From NCBI RefSeq assembly GCF_947077765.1, contig NZ_CAMTTF010000004.1:62001-126000 (forward strand): a stretch of 64,000 nt of DNA, read 5' to 3'. Origin of the DNA: Salinibacter grassmerensis (GTDB lineage Bacteria; Bacteroidota; Rhodothermia; Rhodothermales; Salinibacteraceae). Each line of letters opens with the position of its first letter. The stretch's first letter is position 1. Below are positions 56,401 through 63,264 of the stretch, piece after piece. Position numbers and translations under genes: made by a program. The notes under the pieces were generated by a model, which worked only from the letters and a program-made list of their open reading frames with translations, did not search any database and had not been told where the DNA came from.

Positions 56401-57056
56401 TCCACCGACAGAAAGACACGGTCGAAGTCCTGCAGGCGCTGGGTCGTCCCCTCCGGCTGGATGGGTGTGTTCTCGTCGGTGAGTAGGGCCTGGACGAACA
56501 CGCTGTCGGCCACCTCGCCCTGCAGCTGCATACGGAGCCCCGACTCCACGCTCACGTCGCGCTGCGTGCCGCCCACCACGCCCCGCGAGATCGAGCCGCT
56601 CCGCTGGATGTCGACGCCGGCGAAGGGATTGAACCCGGTGGTGTCGGGCCGCTCCTCCTCCACGACCACCGTCGCCGAGTCGGCCGTGGCACTCGTGTCC
56701 GGGGCCCGGCGGCGATACACCTCCTCGAAGGCAAACGGGTACGTCCGGTAGCGGGCAAACAGCGTGTCGCGGGCCCCAAGGAGGTCGTCCCGACGCACCC
56801 ACAAACGCCCCGTCCGCGCCTCGATCCGGTACTCGGACGTGTCGAGACGCGTGGGGCCGACCCGAACCGTCTCGCTTCCCGGAAGCACAAACCGGCGCAG
56901 TTGATACGGCTGCGGCTGAAAGGTGTCGATCGTATCCCGGTGACGCCCAAGGTCTTTCAGCACCTGTGTCGTGTCCTGTGCCGCCGCCTCTCCCAGGAGC
57001 AGCCCCCCCACGCCACACAGCAGCAGCACCCGAACAATCGACGGAGCGTACGACAC
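53475..57056 (-). CDS. Large SprA-like outer-membrane beta-barrel protein
   Basis: This 1193-residue protein has a signal peptide (about 1-26, ending GEAAAQ) and is otherwise almost wholly beta. An N-terminal section has RSGSISRGVVGGTQRD, then LQGEVADSVFVQALLTDENT, PIQPEGTTQRLQDFDRVFLS, wording close to the N-terminal part of SprA, the type IX secretion translocon. The rest is a long series of amphipathic strands; YMWRDANGDGVQQIDEF is a calcium-loop-like turn seen in related proteins. It ends VRVQLNASF, a good barrel signal. SprA is about twice as long. The start is a GTG. It lies at the end of a purD-NHL protein-SprA-like run. Confidence 0.75.
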   Translation of the reverse strand: MSYAPSIVRVLLLCGVGGLLLGEAAAQDTTQVLKDLGRHRDTIDTFQPQPYQLRRFVLPGSETVRVGPTRLDTSEYRIEARTGRLWVRRDDLLGARDTLFARYRTYPFAFEEVYRRRAPDTSATADSATVVVEEERPDTTGFNPFAGVDIQRSGSISRGVVGGTQRDVSVESGLRMQLQGEVADSVFVQALLTDENTPIQPEGTTQRLQDFDRVFLSVDAPQGRVRLGDVDVNLDGGTFGSFSQKVQGVLVESDGLGAAAGLAEGEATAFGAVSRGQFRTQDLEPTDGVQGPYRLRGANGEEAIIVVAGSERVFLDGERLTRGQTEDYVIDYTQAEITFTADRLITDDRRITVEFQYSTTQFTRTLVGGRATAGVWQGSDGDARVNVGATVVRQADGRDFQTAFDLSRQDSLRLARAGDESAVRSGARRVEFDSDAPYVHYRREPIASPDGTQDTIFAAVEDAPPPDTPVFRVRFTRVGSGEGDYQRAGAETNGVVYEYAGPGSGAYAPVQPLPAPTRQRLVDLTGSVEPVAGVEVFGEWAGSLNDQNRFSGRDADDDRGRAYTAGVRVDPMTMTVGSMELGTVSGQVRRRERGQNFVTFDQTRPIEYGRRWNLSRGGSGLPGRLQDRGNETVDEGQVTVDWGSDSSLEAGGGRLSVGSAYEAWRRRGALSVEEPGWPRLSLRAVSITSTDRSAQIDGAWRRQAATVRQPLWGGRLEPRLNVRRERRRQRARATDSLTAESFRFLEVRPGVSYVNGPVEASGSLERRTEQGVVDGSFRDASRTWTAQTELALDPQAPYRVSVRGGLRRRDVTDVFRRTEQRRETESIVMRFDGRARPLDRAVDARLFYDAATERTPIQREVYVQTSPERGQYMWRDANGDGVQQIDEFVPETTPNEGTYVQRFVPSDTLESVVDLQLRTRLALRPRRLWPDGDAWWKQGLRRITTETRVQVREQSRTDSPTALYRLDPDEFRRPGRTTDGSLRLEQRLEVFRAQRGYGLDVSWRQVRGLTERAVGGERQFLNRWEVEGQLRPASSWRLRATGTSERDRVESEAFDKARSFDIRTLRIRPSVSYQPRRTLDVTLAGVYARKRDRAKGRRADLYTLPLELTWRRAGRLRLTANAEVARVDLNGAAVGRAQFELTDGRGPGTSLLWGLQGQYAFTDRLRATLNYDGRAPATTDPIHTVRVQLNASF

Positions 57057-57139
57057 GAGCAGTACCGCGCCAGCGGAGCGAAACGATCATGAGCGATTCC
57101 CAGGGCGCCCTCTTCGAGACGGCGTTCGTCCTCCTGCCG

Positions 57140-58063
57140 CTACCAGGCCGGGCGCCGAAGCAGCCGCGTTTCGGTGAGCAGATACACGCGGTCCTGGTAC
57201 GCAGCCACGTCGACGAGTGGCTCTCCGAGGTCGACCGTGTGCTCCGCGACGACGCCCTCCGATCGGTCCCACACGAGGACGCGGTGCGCGCAGACGATCC
57301 ACAGTCGGCCGCGGTGGACGGCAAGGGCCTGTATGTTCGCAGGGGCGAGCCCGGCGACGCGGCGGCGGAAGGTGCCAAAGGCATCGTAGATGAGCACCGC
57401 CTCGCGGCCGGCGTCGGCCACATAGAGGCGCCGATCCGGCCCTGGAGCCAAGGCCACCGGATTCTGGAGCCGCCCCCCTCGTCCAGACACGAGGGATTGC
57501 GACCGCCCACCATCACTCCACTTCCACACTCGGCGGTCGCGTGCATCGAGCACGAACACAGCCCCCTCGTCGTCCTGCACCACCCCAATCGGCCGCCCGT
57601 CGCCCTGGACCAGGGTGCCTCCCCGTCCGTCCTGAACGGTCCACTCCGGGCCCGCCCGCCCCTCGGTCCGCCCAACGGGCAGCGACTCGAGATACTGTCC
57701 CTCCATCGAGAACCGCTGGACGCGCCCGTTGTAGGTGTCGGCCACGAGAAGGACCTGCCCGTTCGTCGGATCTATGGCCGAGGGCGTGTCGAACTCGCCC
57801 GGCCGCGTGCCCGTCCCGCCCAGGACGTCTCGGCGGGTGCCGTCGGCCTCGAACATGGCCACCACGTCGCGCCCCGCATCGGCGACGTAGAGGCGGCCTC
57901 GCGGATCGACCGCGAGCGCTCGCGCCTCCTCGAATCGCGCGAGGACCGGTTCTGCCCCGCGGTCCGGCGCCTGCGCACACGCTGGACCGACGGTCCATAC
58001 GCCTCCGCACCCCCATAGCAGCAGGAGTCCAAGACCAGCACCTAGCAAATGGCGAGGACGCAT
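57140..58063 (-). CDS. Secreted NHL-repeat beta-propeller protein
   Basis: This 307-residue protein has an N-terminal export signal (GAGLGLLLLWGCGGVW; the Cys could be a weak lipobox) and then NHL-type propeller repeats: ARALAVDPRGRLYVADAGRD, VLLVADTYNGRVQRFS, GAVFVLDARDRRVWKW, LAPGPDRRLYVADAGREAVL. About six blades are expected. NHL propellers bind proteins or sugars; the ligand here is unknown. The gene is 83 bases upstream of the SprA-like barrel gene and 15 bases after purD, so a partner role at the outer membrane is plausible. Confidence 0.85.
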   Translation of the reverse strand: MRPRHLLGAGLGLLLLWGCGGVWTVGPACAQAPDRGAEPVLARFEEARALAVDPRGRLYVADAGRDVVAMFEADGTRRDVLGGTGTRPGEFDTPSAIDPTNGQVLLVADTYNGRVQRFSMEGQYLESLPVGRTEGRAGPEWTVQDGRGGTLVQGDGRPIGVVQDDEGAVFVLDARDRRVWKWSDGGRSQSLVSGRGGRLQNPVALAPGPDRRLYVADAGREAVLIYDAFGTFRRRVAGLAPANIQALAVHRGRLWIVCAHRVLVWDRSEGVVAEHTVDLGEPLVDVAAYQDRVYLLTETRLLRRPAW

Positions 58064-58078
58064 GTATACAGAAGGAGT

Positions 58079-59371
58079 CTAGGACGCATCCAGGTGAGCC
58101 AGCCCCTTTTCGCCAATATCGCTCCGGTAGGTCTCGCCCTCAAACCCGACGCGGTCAACGCCGTCGTACGCTCGGCTGAGGGCCGCCGGCAGGTCTCGTC
58201 CGGTGGCGGTGACGCCGAGCACGCGTCCCCCACCGGTCACGAGCGTCCCCGCCGGCGTAAGTCGTGTGCCGGCGTGAATGACCGACACGTCCTCGAGGGC
58301 CTCCGCGTCCCCAATCCCAGTGATCTCGACGCCCGTCTCGTAGTCGATCGGGTATCCCTCCGAGGCGAGCACGACACAGGCCGCCGCTCCGGGCGTGGTC
58401 CGAAGGTTGCCGCCCTGCAGGTCGCCGTCCGCGAGGTTCCGGAAGACCGCGGCCAGGTCCGACTCTACGAGCGGGAGCACGACCTGCGCCTCGGGATCGC
58501 CGAGGCGGCAGTTGTACTCGACCACCTTCGGCCCTTCCTCCGTAATCATGAGGCCGCAGTAGAGCACCCCACGGTACGGCGTGCCTTCCTCCTGCATGCC
58601 CTGAAGGGTCGGCTCTATGATCTCGCGGCAGATGCGTGAGAGCAGCGTTCCGTCCACGATCGGGGCCGGGGCGAACGCGCCCATGCCCCCCGTATTCGGG
58701 CCGGTGCCCCCCTCCCCGATGGGCTTGTGATCCTGGGACGGCGGAAGAAGAACGTAGTGCGCACCGTCGGTGAGGGCAAGGACGCTCACCTCCTCCCCCT
58801 CCATCTTTTCCTCAATCACGACCTGATCGCCCGCCGCCCCGAAGGCCCGTTGGTTTACGATCTGGCCCAGCGCGTCGTGGGCGTCATCTAGGGTCGAGCA
58901 CACGAATGCGCCCTTCCCGCCCGCCAGGCCGTCCGCCTTCACCACGACCGGGGCTCCCACGTCATCGAGGTAGGCCGCCGCTTCGTCGGCCTCCTCCGCG
59001 CCGAACACTCGAAACGATGCCGTCGGCACGTCGTGGCGCGCCATGAATTGATCGGCGAAGGCCTTGCTGCCCTCTAGTTGCGCGGCGGTCTTCGTAGGCC
59101 CCACGATAGGCAGGCCGGCCGCCTCAAATCGGTTAACGATGCCCTCCACGAGCGGCCGTTCGGGCCCGACCAGGGTCAGGTCGATGTCCTCCGTCTCCGC
59201 AAAGTCAACCAGTCCGTCCAGATCGGTCGCCTCCAGGCCGACGTTCGTGGCCTTCTGGGCGGTGCCGGGATTGCCAGGCGCGGCAAACAGGGCGGACACC
59301 TGATCGCTTTGGGCTAGGGCCTCGACGAGCGTGTGCTCTCGTCCTCCACTTCCGACTACGAGGATTCGCAT
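58079..59371 (-). CDS. purD: Phosphoribosylamine-glycine ligase
   Basis: PurD joins phosphoribosylamine and glycine with ATP in purine synthesis. The 430-residue ATP-grasp enzyme starts MRILVVGSGGREHTLVEAL, then VGPERPLVEGIVNRF, SKAFADQFM, VVKADGLAGGKGAFVC, EEVSVLALTDG, QDHKPIGEGGTGPNTGGMG and VEYNCRLGDPEAQVVLP. The ATG at 59371 is clear; the longer open frame upstream is not family-like. It is followed 15 bases on by the NHL-repeat gene, an unusual pairing of purine synthesis with envelope genes. Confidence 0.97.
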   Translation of the reverse strand: MRILVVGSGGREHTLVEALAQSDQVSALFAAPGNPGTAQKATNVGLEATDLDGLVDFAETEDIDLTLVGPERPLVEGIVNRFEAAGLPIVGPTKTAAQLEGSKAFADQFMARHDVPTASFRVFGAEEADEAAAYLDDVGAPVVVKADGLAGGKGAFVCSTLDDAHDALGQIVNQRAFGAAGDQVVIEEKMEGEEVSVLALTDGAHYVLLPPSQDHKPIGEGGTGPNTGGMGAFAPAPIVDGTLLSRICREIIEPTLQGMQEEGTPYRGVLYCGLMITEEGPKVVEYNCRLGDPEAQVVLPLVESDLAAVFRNLADGDLQGGNLRTTPGAAACVVLASEGYPIDYETGVEITGIGDAEALEDVSVIHAGTRLTPAGTLVTGGGRVLGVTATGRDLPAALSRAYDGVDRVGFEGETYRSDIGEKGLAHLDAS

Positions 59372-59475
59372 ACGGTTTTTGATGACTGACCGGGAAGAAG
59401 CAGTTACACTGAAACCTCCCCCCTCGCCGCGCCGTGCGGCAGGGTCCATTTTAGTATAGGTGACGGCATCCACTG

Positions 59476-60774
59476 ATGCACACGCTCCTGTCTCGTTTTT
59501 CCCGCTGGTCATCCCGGATGCTCCGTCGCCGGAGTGGCGCCCGGCCCGTCCTCGCACTTCTCCTCGGCGGGATGATCGGGCTGGTGGCAGCCCCGGCGGC
59601 CGGCCAGGCGTTCCCGGGCGCCCCAGACGAGCCCGGTACCAACCTACGGGTGTACCCCCTCGCCACGTGGAGTCCACGGGTCGGCGTGGGCGCCGGGGCC
59701 GGACTCGTCGTGCACCACCTGGGGCGTCGGCACGCACAGGCCCTCCTTGCCGCGGCGCCCGCCCAGCACGAACAGGTGGCCACCGCGGCCTGGGCCAGTG
59801 CTAATCCCGACCGGGCCCGACAGTACGTGCTCGTGAGCGCACGGGGCCTCCATACAAACCGGGATTGGTTCTACGGACTCGGGCCCGGGTCGTCGTCCGA
59901 CGCCCGGCAGCCCATTGAACGCTCTGCCGTGCAGGTCCGCGTTCGGGCCGGCCAGTACTTTCTCGACCGGCGACTGCTCCTCCAGCCCCACGTTGGCCTC
60001 TCGACACACCGGGTCGATCGCGTCCTGTCCCCTGCGGACCCGCGCCTGGACGAGGCGTCCCGGCAGCACCTCCGGCAACTGGCGAGCAGCCGCATCGGCC
60101 CGTTGTCCCCGAGCCATACCGGCCTGCGTGTGGGGGTCGACGTGCGGTACGACACCCGTTCCCCCCGTCCTCGGCCTACACGCGGCGTGCTCCTGAACGG
60201 CGGCTGGGAGCGGTACGGGTCGCTCTCGTCCTCCTTTGTGCAGTACGATCGCCTGGACCTCAGCGCCCGGGGATTGGTGCCCCTGGGCGGCGCACATCAC
60301 CTGGCGGGACAGCTGTCGCTGGCCCACACCGTGGTGCGGGGCGAAGCCTCCGTTCCCTACTACCTGCGCCCGATGCTCGACGGCACCCGGGTCCCCGGAC
60401 TGGCCCGGCACCGCTTCGTTGGCTCCGACCGCCTGATCGGCAGCGTGCTGTACCGCTTTCCCCTTGTCCAGCCCCTGGGTGTGGTTCGTCTCGGCGGCCA
60501 CGTGGGCCTTCACGCCGCGAGCGTGTACGACGACGTGTTTTCCGACGCGGCCCTCGACGTTGCATTTGACGACGCCGCGGCCGTAAGCGACACGTCCGTT
60601 CCCCTACGGCCGGCCGCGTCCATCGGGCTCCGGATGGGGCTCTCCTTCCGCGAGGTGCCCTCCCTCGACCTTGCGCTCGGCATCAGTCCGGAGGGAGTGA
60701 CGGGCGTCCGGTTTGCCCTGCAGCAGGACCTACAGGCCCTGCGTCCGCCTCTCCACCAGCTGCGTCAGCCATAA
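59476..60774 (+). CDS. Omp85/surface-antigen-type beta-barrel protein without POTRA
   Basis: This 432-residue protein has a signal peptide (about 18-43, ending PAAGQ) followed directly by a barrel resembling the C-terminal half of Omp85/D15 proteins: WSPRVGVGAGAGLVVHH, GLRVGVDVRYDTRSPRPRPT (as in 'DTRD...P..G'), LLNGGWERYGS and a late RFVGSDRLIGSVLYRF, then ASIGLRMGLSFREVP. No POTRA region is present, so it is a short member and probably an outer-membrane channel or exporter rather than an assembly factor. Its stop is 49 bases from the next gene start; it begins the plus-strand envelope cluster. Confidence 0.78.
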   Translation: MHTLLSRFSRWSSRMLRRRSGARPVLALLLGGMIGLVAAPAAGQAFPGAPDEPGTNLRVYPLATWSPRVGVGAGAGLVVHHLGRRHAQALLAAAPAQHEQVATAAWASANPDRARQYVLVSARGLHTNRDWFYGLGPGSSSDARQPIERSAVQVRVRAGQYFLDRRLLLQPHVGLSTHRVDRVLSPADPRLDEASRQHLRQLASSRIGPLSPSHTGLRVGVDVRYDTRSPRPRPTRGVLLNGGWERYGSLSSSFVQYDRLDLSARGLVPLGGAHHLAGQLSLAHTVVRGEASVPYYLRPMLDGTRVPGLARHRFVGSDRLIGSVLYRFPLVQPLGVVRLGGHVGLHAASVYDDVFSDAALDVAFDDAAAVSDTSVPLRPAASIGLRMGLSFREVPSLDLALGISPEGVTGVRFALQQDLQALRPPLHQLRQP

Positions 60775-60823
60775 ACCCGCGCTCCTCGTCCACTCGGTCG
60801 CTCCATCGATCCCTCCGTTTTCC

Positions 60824-61837
60824 ATGCCGACCGTCCTCGTTGCCGTTCTCTCCGTCCTCATCGGAACGTATGCGCTTCTGGCGGGGGCCGCGGCGCTGGG
60901 TTTTCTCGCCGTCCGGGACAGTTCGCCGCCGAGCGCGCCTGCAGAGTGGCCGTCCGTGGCGGTCGTCCCTGTCCAGGCCAAGGACGTGGGACGCCTCCAG
61001 GACGCCGTACAGTCCTGCGAGTATCCCGCGGACCGCATCGAGGTTGCGCGTCCCGACGCCCCCCGCCCGCGGACGGACGGAGACGGGCTGGCCTCAAGCG
61101 ATGTGACCCTGACGCTTCCCCCCACGGCCGACGTCCCGCCCACCTGGCCCCAATCGATGGTGCGGCGACGCCAACCCGACACGCCCGTCGTGATGGGGCC
61201 CACGCTGGTGGAGCACGACAACCTGTTTCTTCCCCGCCTGGAGGCCCTGCAGCACCTGGGCCGCCTGACGCTCCTCGGCGGAGCCGCGCATCTGGGGCTC
61301 CCCCTCGGCCCCGGCACGGCCAACCGGGCCCTCGATGCCGGGCCTTGTGCCTCCGACTCGACGTCTCCTGAGGAGTCTGTGCCGCCCTCTCCCCTTTCAG
61401 CCGCCACGTCCACCTTCAACCCGGAGCCGGAGGCCGCCGTGATGCGCGCGCCTGTCGACTCGTTCGCCGATCTTCTCCGGAGACAGGCCGAGTGGTTCCG
61501 TCACGCAATCCGCGCGTCGTCCCGGTTCGTGCAGGCCCAGGCCGCAGGGCTCTGGCTGGTCCACGCCGTGCTGCTTGCCTGCTGTGCCGTCGCCCTCGCG
61601 TTGCCCGCGTGGCGACAGCCCACCCTCGCCGCGCTTCTCGGCAAGATGGGGGCGGACGTGATGCTCACCCTCCCGGCCGCGTCTCACTTTGGGCAGCGGC
61701 GCCTGCTCCGGTCAATCGTCGCGACCGTCCTGATGCTCGTGCTCTCCATTCCTCTCGCGGGCGGATGGGCCCTGGCAAGCCCGTCTCGGACAGGGCAGTT
61801 CAAACGGGACGATCGTGGCAGAACGACGGTGACCTGA
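60824..61837 (+). CDS. Degenerate membrane glycosyltransferase (GT2-like pseudoenzyme)
   Basis: This 337-residue protein has the layout of a processive family-2 glycosyltransferase: an N-terminal span (about 3-25), WPSVAVVPVQAKDVGRLQDA with SCEYPADRIEV, then TPVVMGPTLVEHDNLFLPRL, LTLLGGAAHLGLPLGPGTAN, and two C-terminal spans. All the catalytic places are altered: the first Asp (VxVVDDGS-type) is missing, the DxD region reads TLPPTADVPP, the ED base is not found and the QRxRW motif reads RRQAEW. It is therefore an apparently inactive relative, or a decaying gene still in frame. The ATG at 60824 is chosen. It precedes the NodB deacetylase. Confidence 0.6.
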   Translation: MPTVLVAVLSVLIGTYALLAGAAALGFLAVRDSSPPSAPAEWPSVAVVPVQAKDVGRLQDAVQSCEYPADRIEVARPDAPRPRTDGDGLASSDVTLTLPPTADVPPTWPQSMVRRRQPDTPVVMGPTLVEHDNLFLPRLEALQHLGRLTLLGGAAHLGLPLGPGTANRALDAGPCASDSTSPEESVPPSPLSAATSTFNPEPEAAVMRAPVDSFADLLRRQAEWFRHAIRASSRFVQAQAAGLWLVHAVLLACCAVALALPAWRQPTLAALLGKMGADVMLTLPAASHFGQRRLLRSIVATVLMLVLSIPLAGGWALASPSRTGQFKRDDRGRTTVT

Positions 61838-61884
61838 TTTCCCCACCCGACTCGTGAACCAATCTCCGTCGCACGCCTCCCGCA

Positions 61885-62532
61885 ATGCGCCTCCTCATTC
61901 CCTACCTGGCCACCCATGGCCTGCGCCCGTTCCACCGCTTCGTTCCGGACCTCCTCTGGCGGATCGAGGCGGAGGCCAAGACCGCGTACCTCACGTTTGA
62001 CGACGGCCCGACCGAGGAGCTCACGGACGATCTGCTCGACCTGCTTGCGCAGTACGACGCGCAGGCCACCCACTTCCTCGTCGGCCAGAACGCGGACCGC
62101 CATCCGGACCGTGCCCGCGCCATTGTACGGGCTGGGCACCGCGTCGGCAACCATACCTACACCCATGTCGACCCCTGGTCCGTGCCCCACGAGCAGCTGC
62201 AGAATGAGCTCTCCCGCACCACACGGCGGCTGCAGTCCCTCACAAAAACCCGAGTCCGGGCGCTCCGCCCGCCCTACGGCCACCCCACGCAGCGGCTCCG
62301 CCAGTGGTGTGCGGCCCAGAACCAGCGGATGGTGATGTGGGACGTGATGCCGGGCGACTACCTGAAGACGGCCCGGGCCCGGCGGGTATCAAACTTCGTG
62401 GTGCGCCACGTGCGCCCCGGCTCTGTCATTGTCCTCCACGACAACCCCACCTGCGAAGACGTAACCCTCCCGGCCCTAGAGACCATTCTCCATACGCTGT
62501 CCGCCGAGGGCTGGACGTTCGACGCGCTCTGA
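61885..62532 (+). CDS. Polysaccharide deacetylase (NodB domain)
   Basis: This 215-residue protein consists almost wholly of a NodB/CE4 domain, which removes acetyl groups from N- or O-acetylated sugars. Motif 1 TAYLTFDDGPTEE (about 33-45, with the catalytic base Asp and metal Asp), motif 2 HRVGNHTYTH (metal His pair), motif 3 LRPPYGHPT, motif 4 WDVMPGDY and motif 5 IVLHDNP are all present, so it should be active. No signal peptide is clear; the N-terminus is mildly hydrophobic. It lies 47 bases after the degenerate glycosyltransferase gene. Confidence 0.92.
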   Translation: MRLLIPYLATHGLRPFHRFVPDLLWRIEAEAKTAYLTFDDGPTEELTDDLLDLLAQYDAQATHFLVGQNADRHPDRARAIVRAGHRVGNHTYTHVDPWSVPHEQLQNELSRTTRRLQSLTKTRVRALRPPYGHPTQRLRQWCAAQNQRMVMWDVMPGDYLKTARARRVSNFVVRHVRPGSVIVLHDNPTCEDVTLPALETILHTLSAEGWTFDAL

Positions 62533-62816
62533 CAGCCCTCCCTCACATGAATGCAGAGCATGGGAGCATTCCCTAGATTCGACGAAGCCTCAGCGGGACT
62601 CTCGAACGAAATCGGAGTTGATCCGCGTGGCCTTTCCTTCTCAGCCCCTTCGAATCCTGTTTGCTCCCGACGCCCCGGACGAGACGGCCACTGAGGTGCA
62701 CTGCTGCCGCCACGGCAGCATCCTCCCCCATGTTCTGCGCGAGACGCTGCGAGAGGTGCCGGTGGCGACGTGGCAAACAGCCGTCTCGACGGCTCGGTCC
62801 CCCGCTGGAGGCAGGC

Positions 62817-63152
62817 CTACTCGTCGAGTTGGTCGCGGAGCTCGACGAGGAAGGCCCGGAGCGCTTTCAGGTCGTCTTCGATTTCACTGTCCCCCTCCGC
62901 CCCGGCGTCCTCGCGTGCGATGGCCTGCCGTGCGCCCTCGATCGTGTACTTCTCGTCCTTCAGAAGGTGACGAATGCGTTCGACCGTTTCTACATCGTCC
63001 TTGGTGTAGACCCGCCGCCCGGCCCGGTTCTTTCGGGGACTCAGGACCTCGAACTCCTGCTCCCAATACCGGAGGACGTGGGGCTCCTGGTCAACGATTT
63101 CACCAACCTCCCCGATCGAGTAGTAGAGCTTCTCGATTTCGTCCTCAGGCAT
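62817..63152 (-). CDS. MerR-family transcriptional regulator
   Basis: This 111-residue protein has a MerR-type winged-helix DNA-binding domain: YSIGEVGEIVDQEPHVLRYW (about 11-30), FEVLSPRKNRAGRRVYTKDD and VERIRHLLKDEKYTIEGARQ, followed by a short helix for dimerisation (DLKALRAFLVELRDQL). It lacks the C-terminal Cys-rich or drug-binding domain, so the effector is unknown; this short form is common in Bacteroidota. It lies 112 bases downstream of the SbcC-like gene on the same strand. Confidence 0.92.
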   Translation of the reverse strand: MPEDEIEKLYYSIGEVGEIVDQEPHVLRYWEQEFEVLSPRKNRAGRRVYTKDDVETVERIRHLLKDEKYTIEGARQAIAREDAGAEGDSEIEDDLKALRAFLVELRDQLDE

Positions 63153-63264
63153 GAGCGTAGACGATCGGCAGAAAGGACGTGAGCGGAAGAGTTATGCTCC
63201 CCGTACGACACTGGGCCGTCACCGTTCGGGAGACACCCCGCCGGACTGATTCTCGTCGGTCGGG

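Noticed and set aside
62702-62720. Small hairpin (TGCTGCC/GGCAGCA) between the deacetylase and MerR genes as a terminator.
   Set aside because: The stem is only 7 bp, no T run follows on either strand, and it lies 170 bases from the deacetylase stop.
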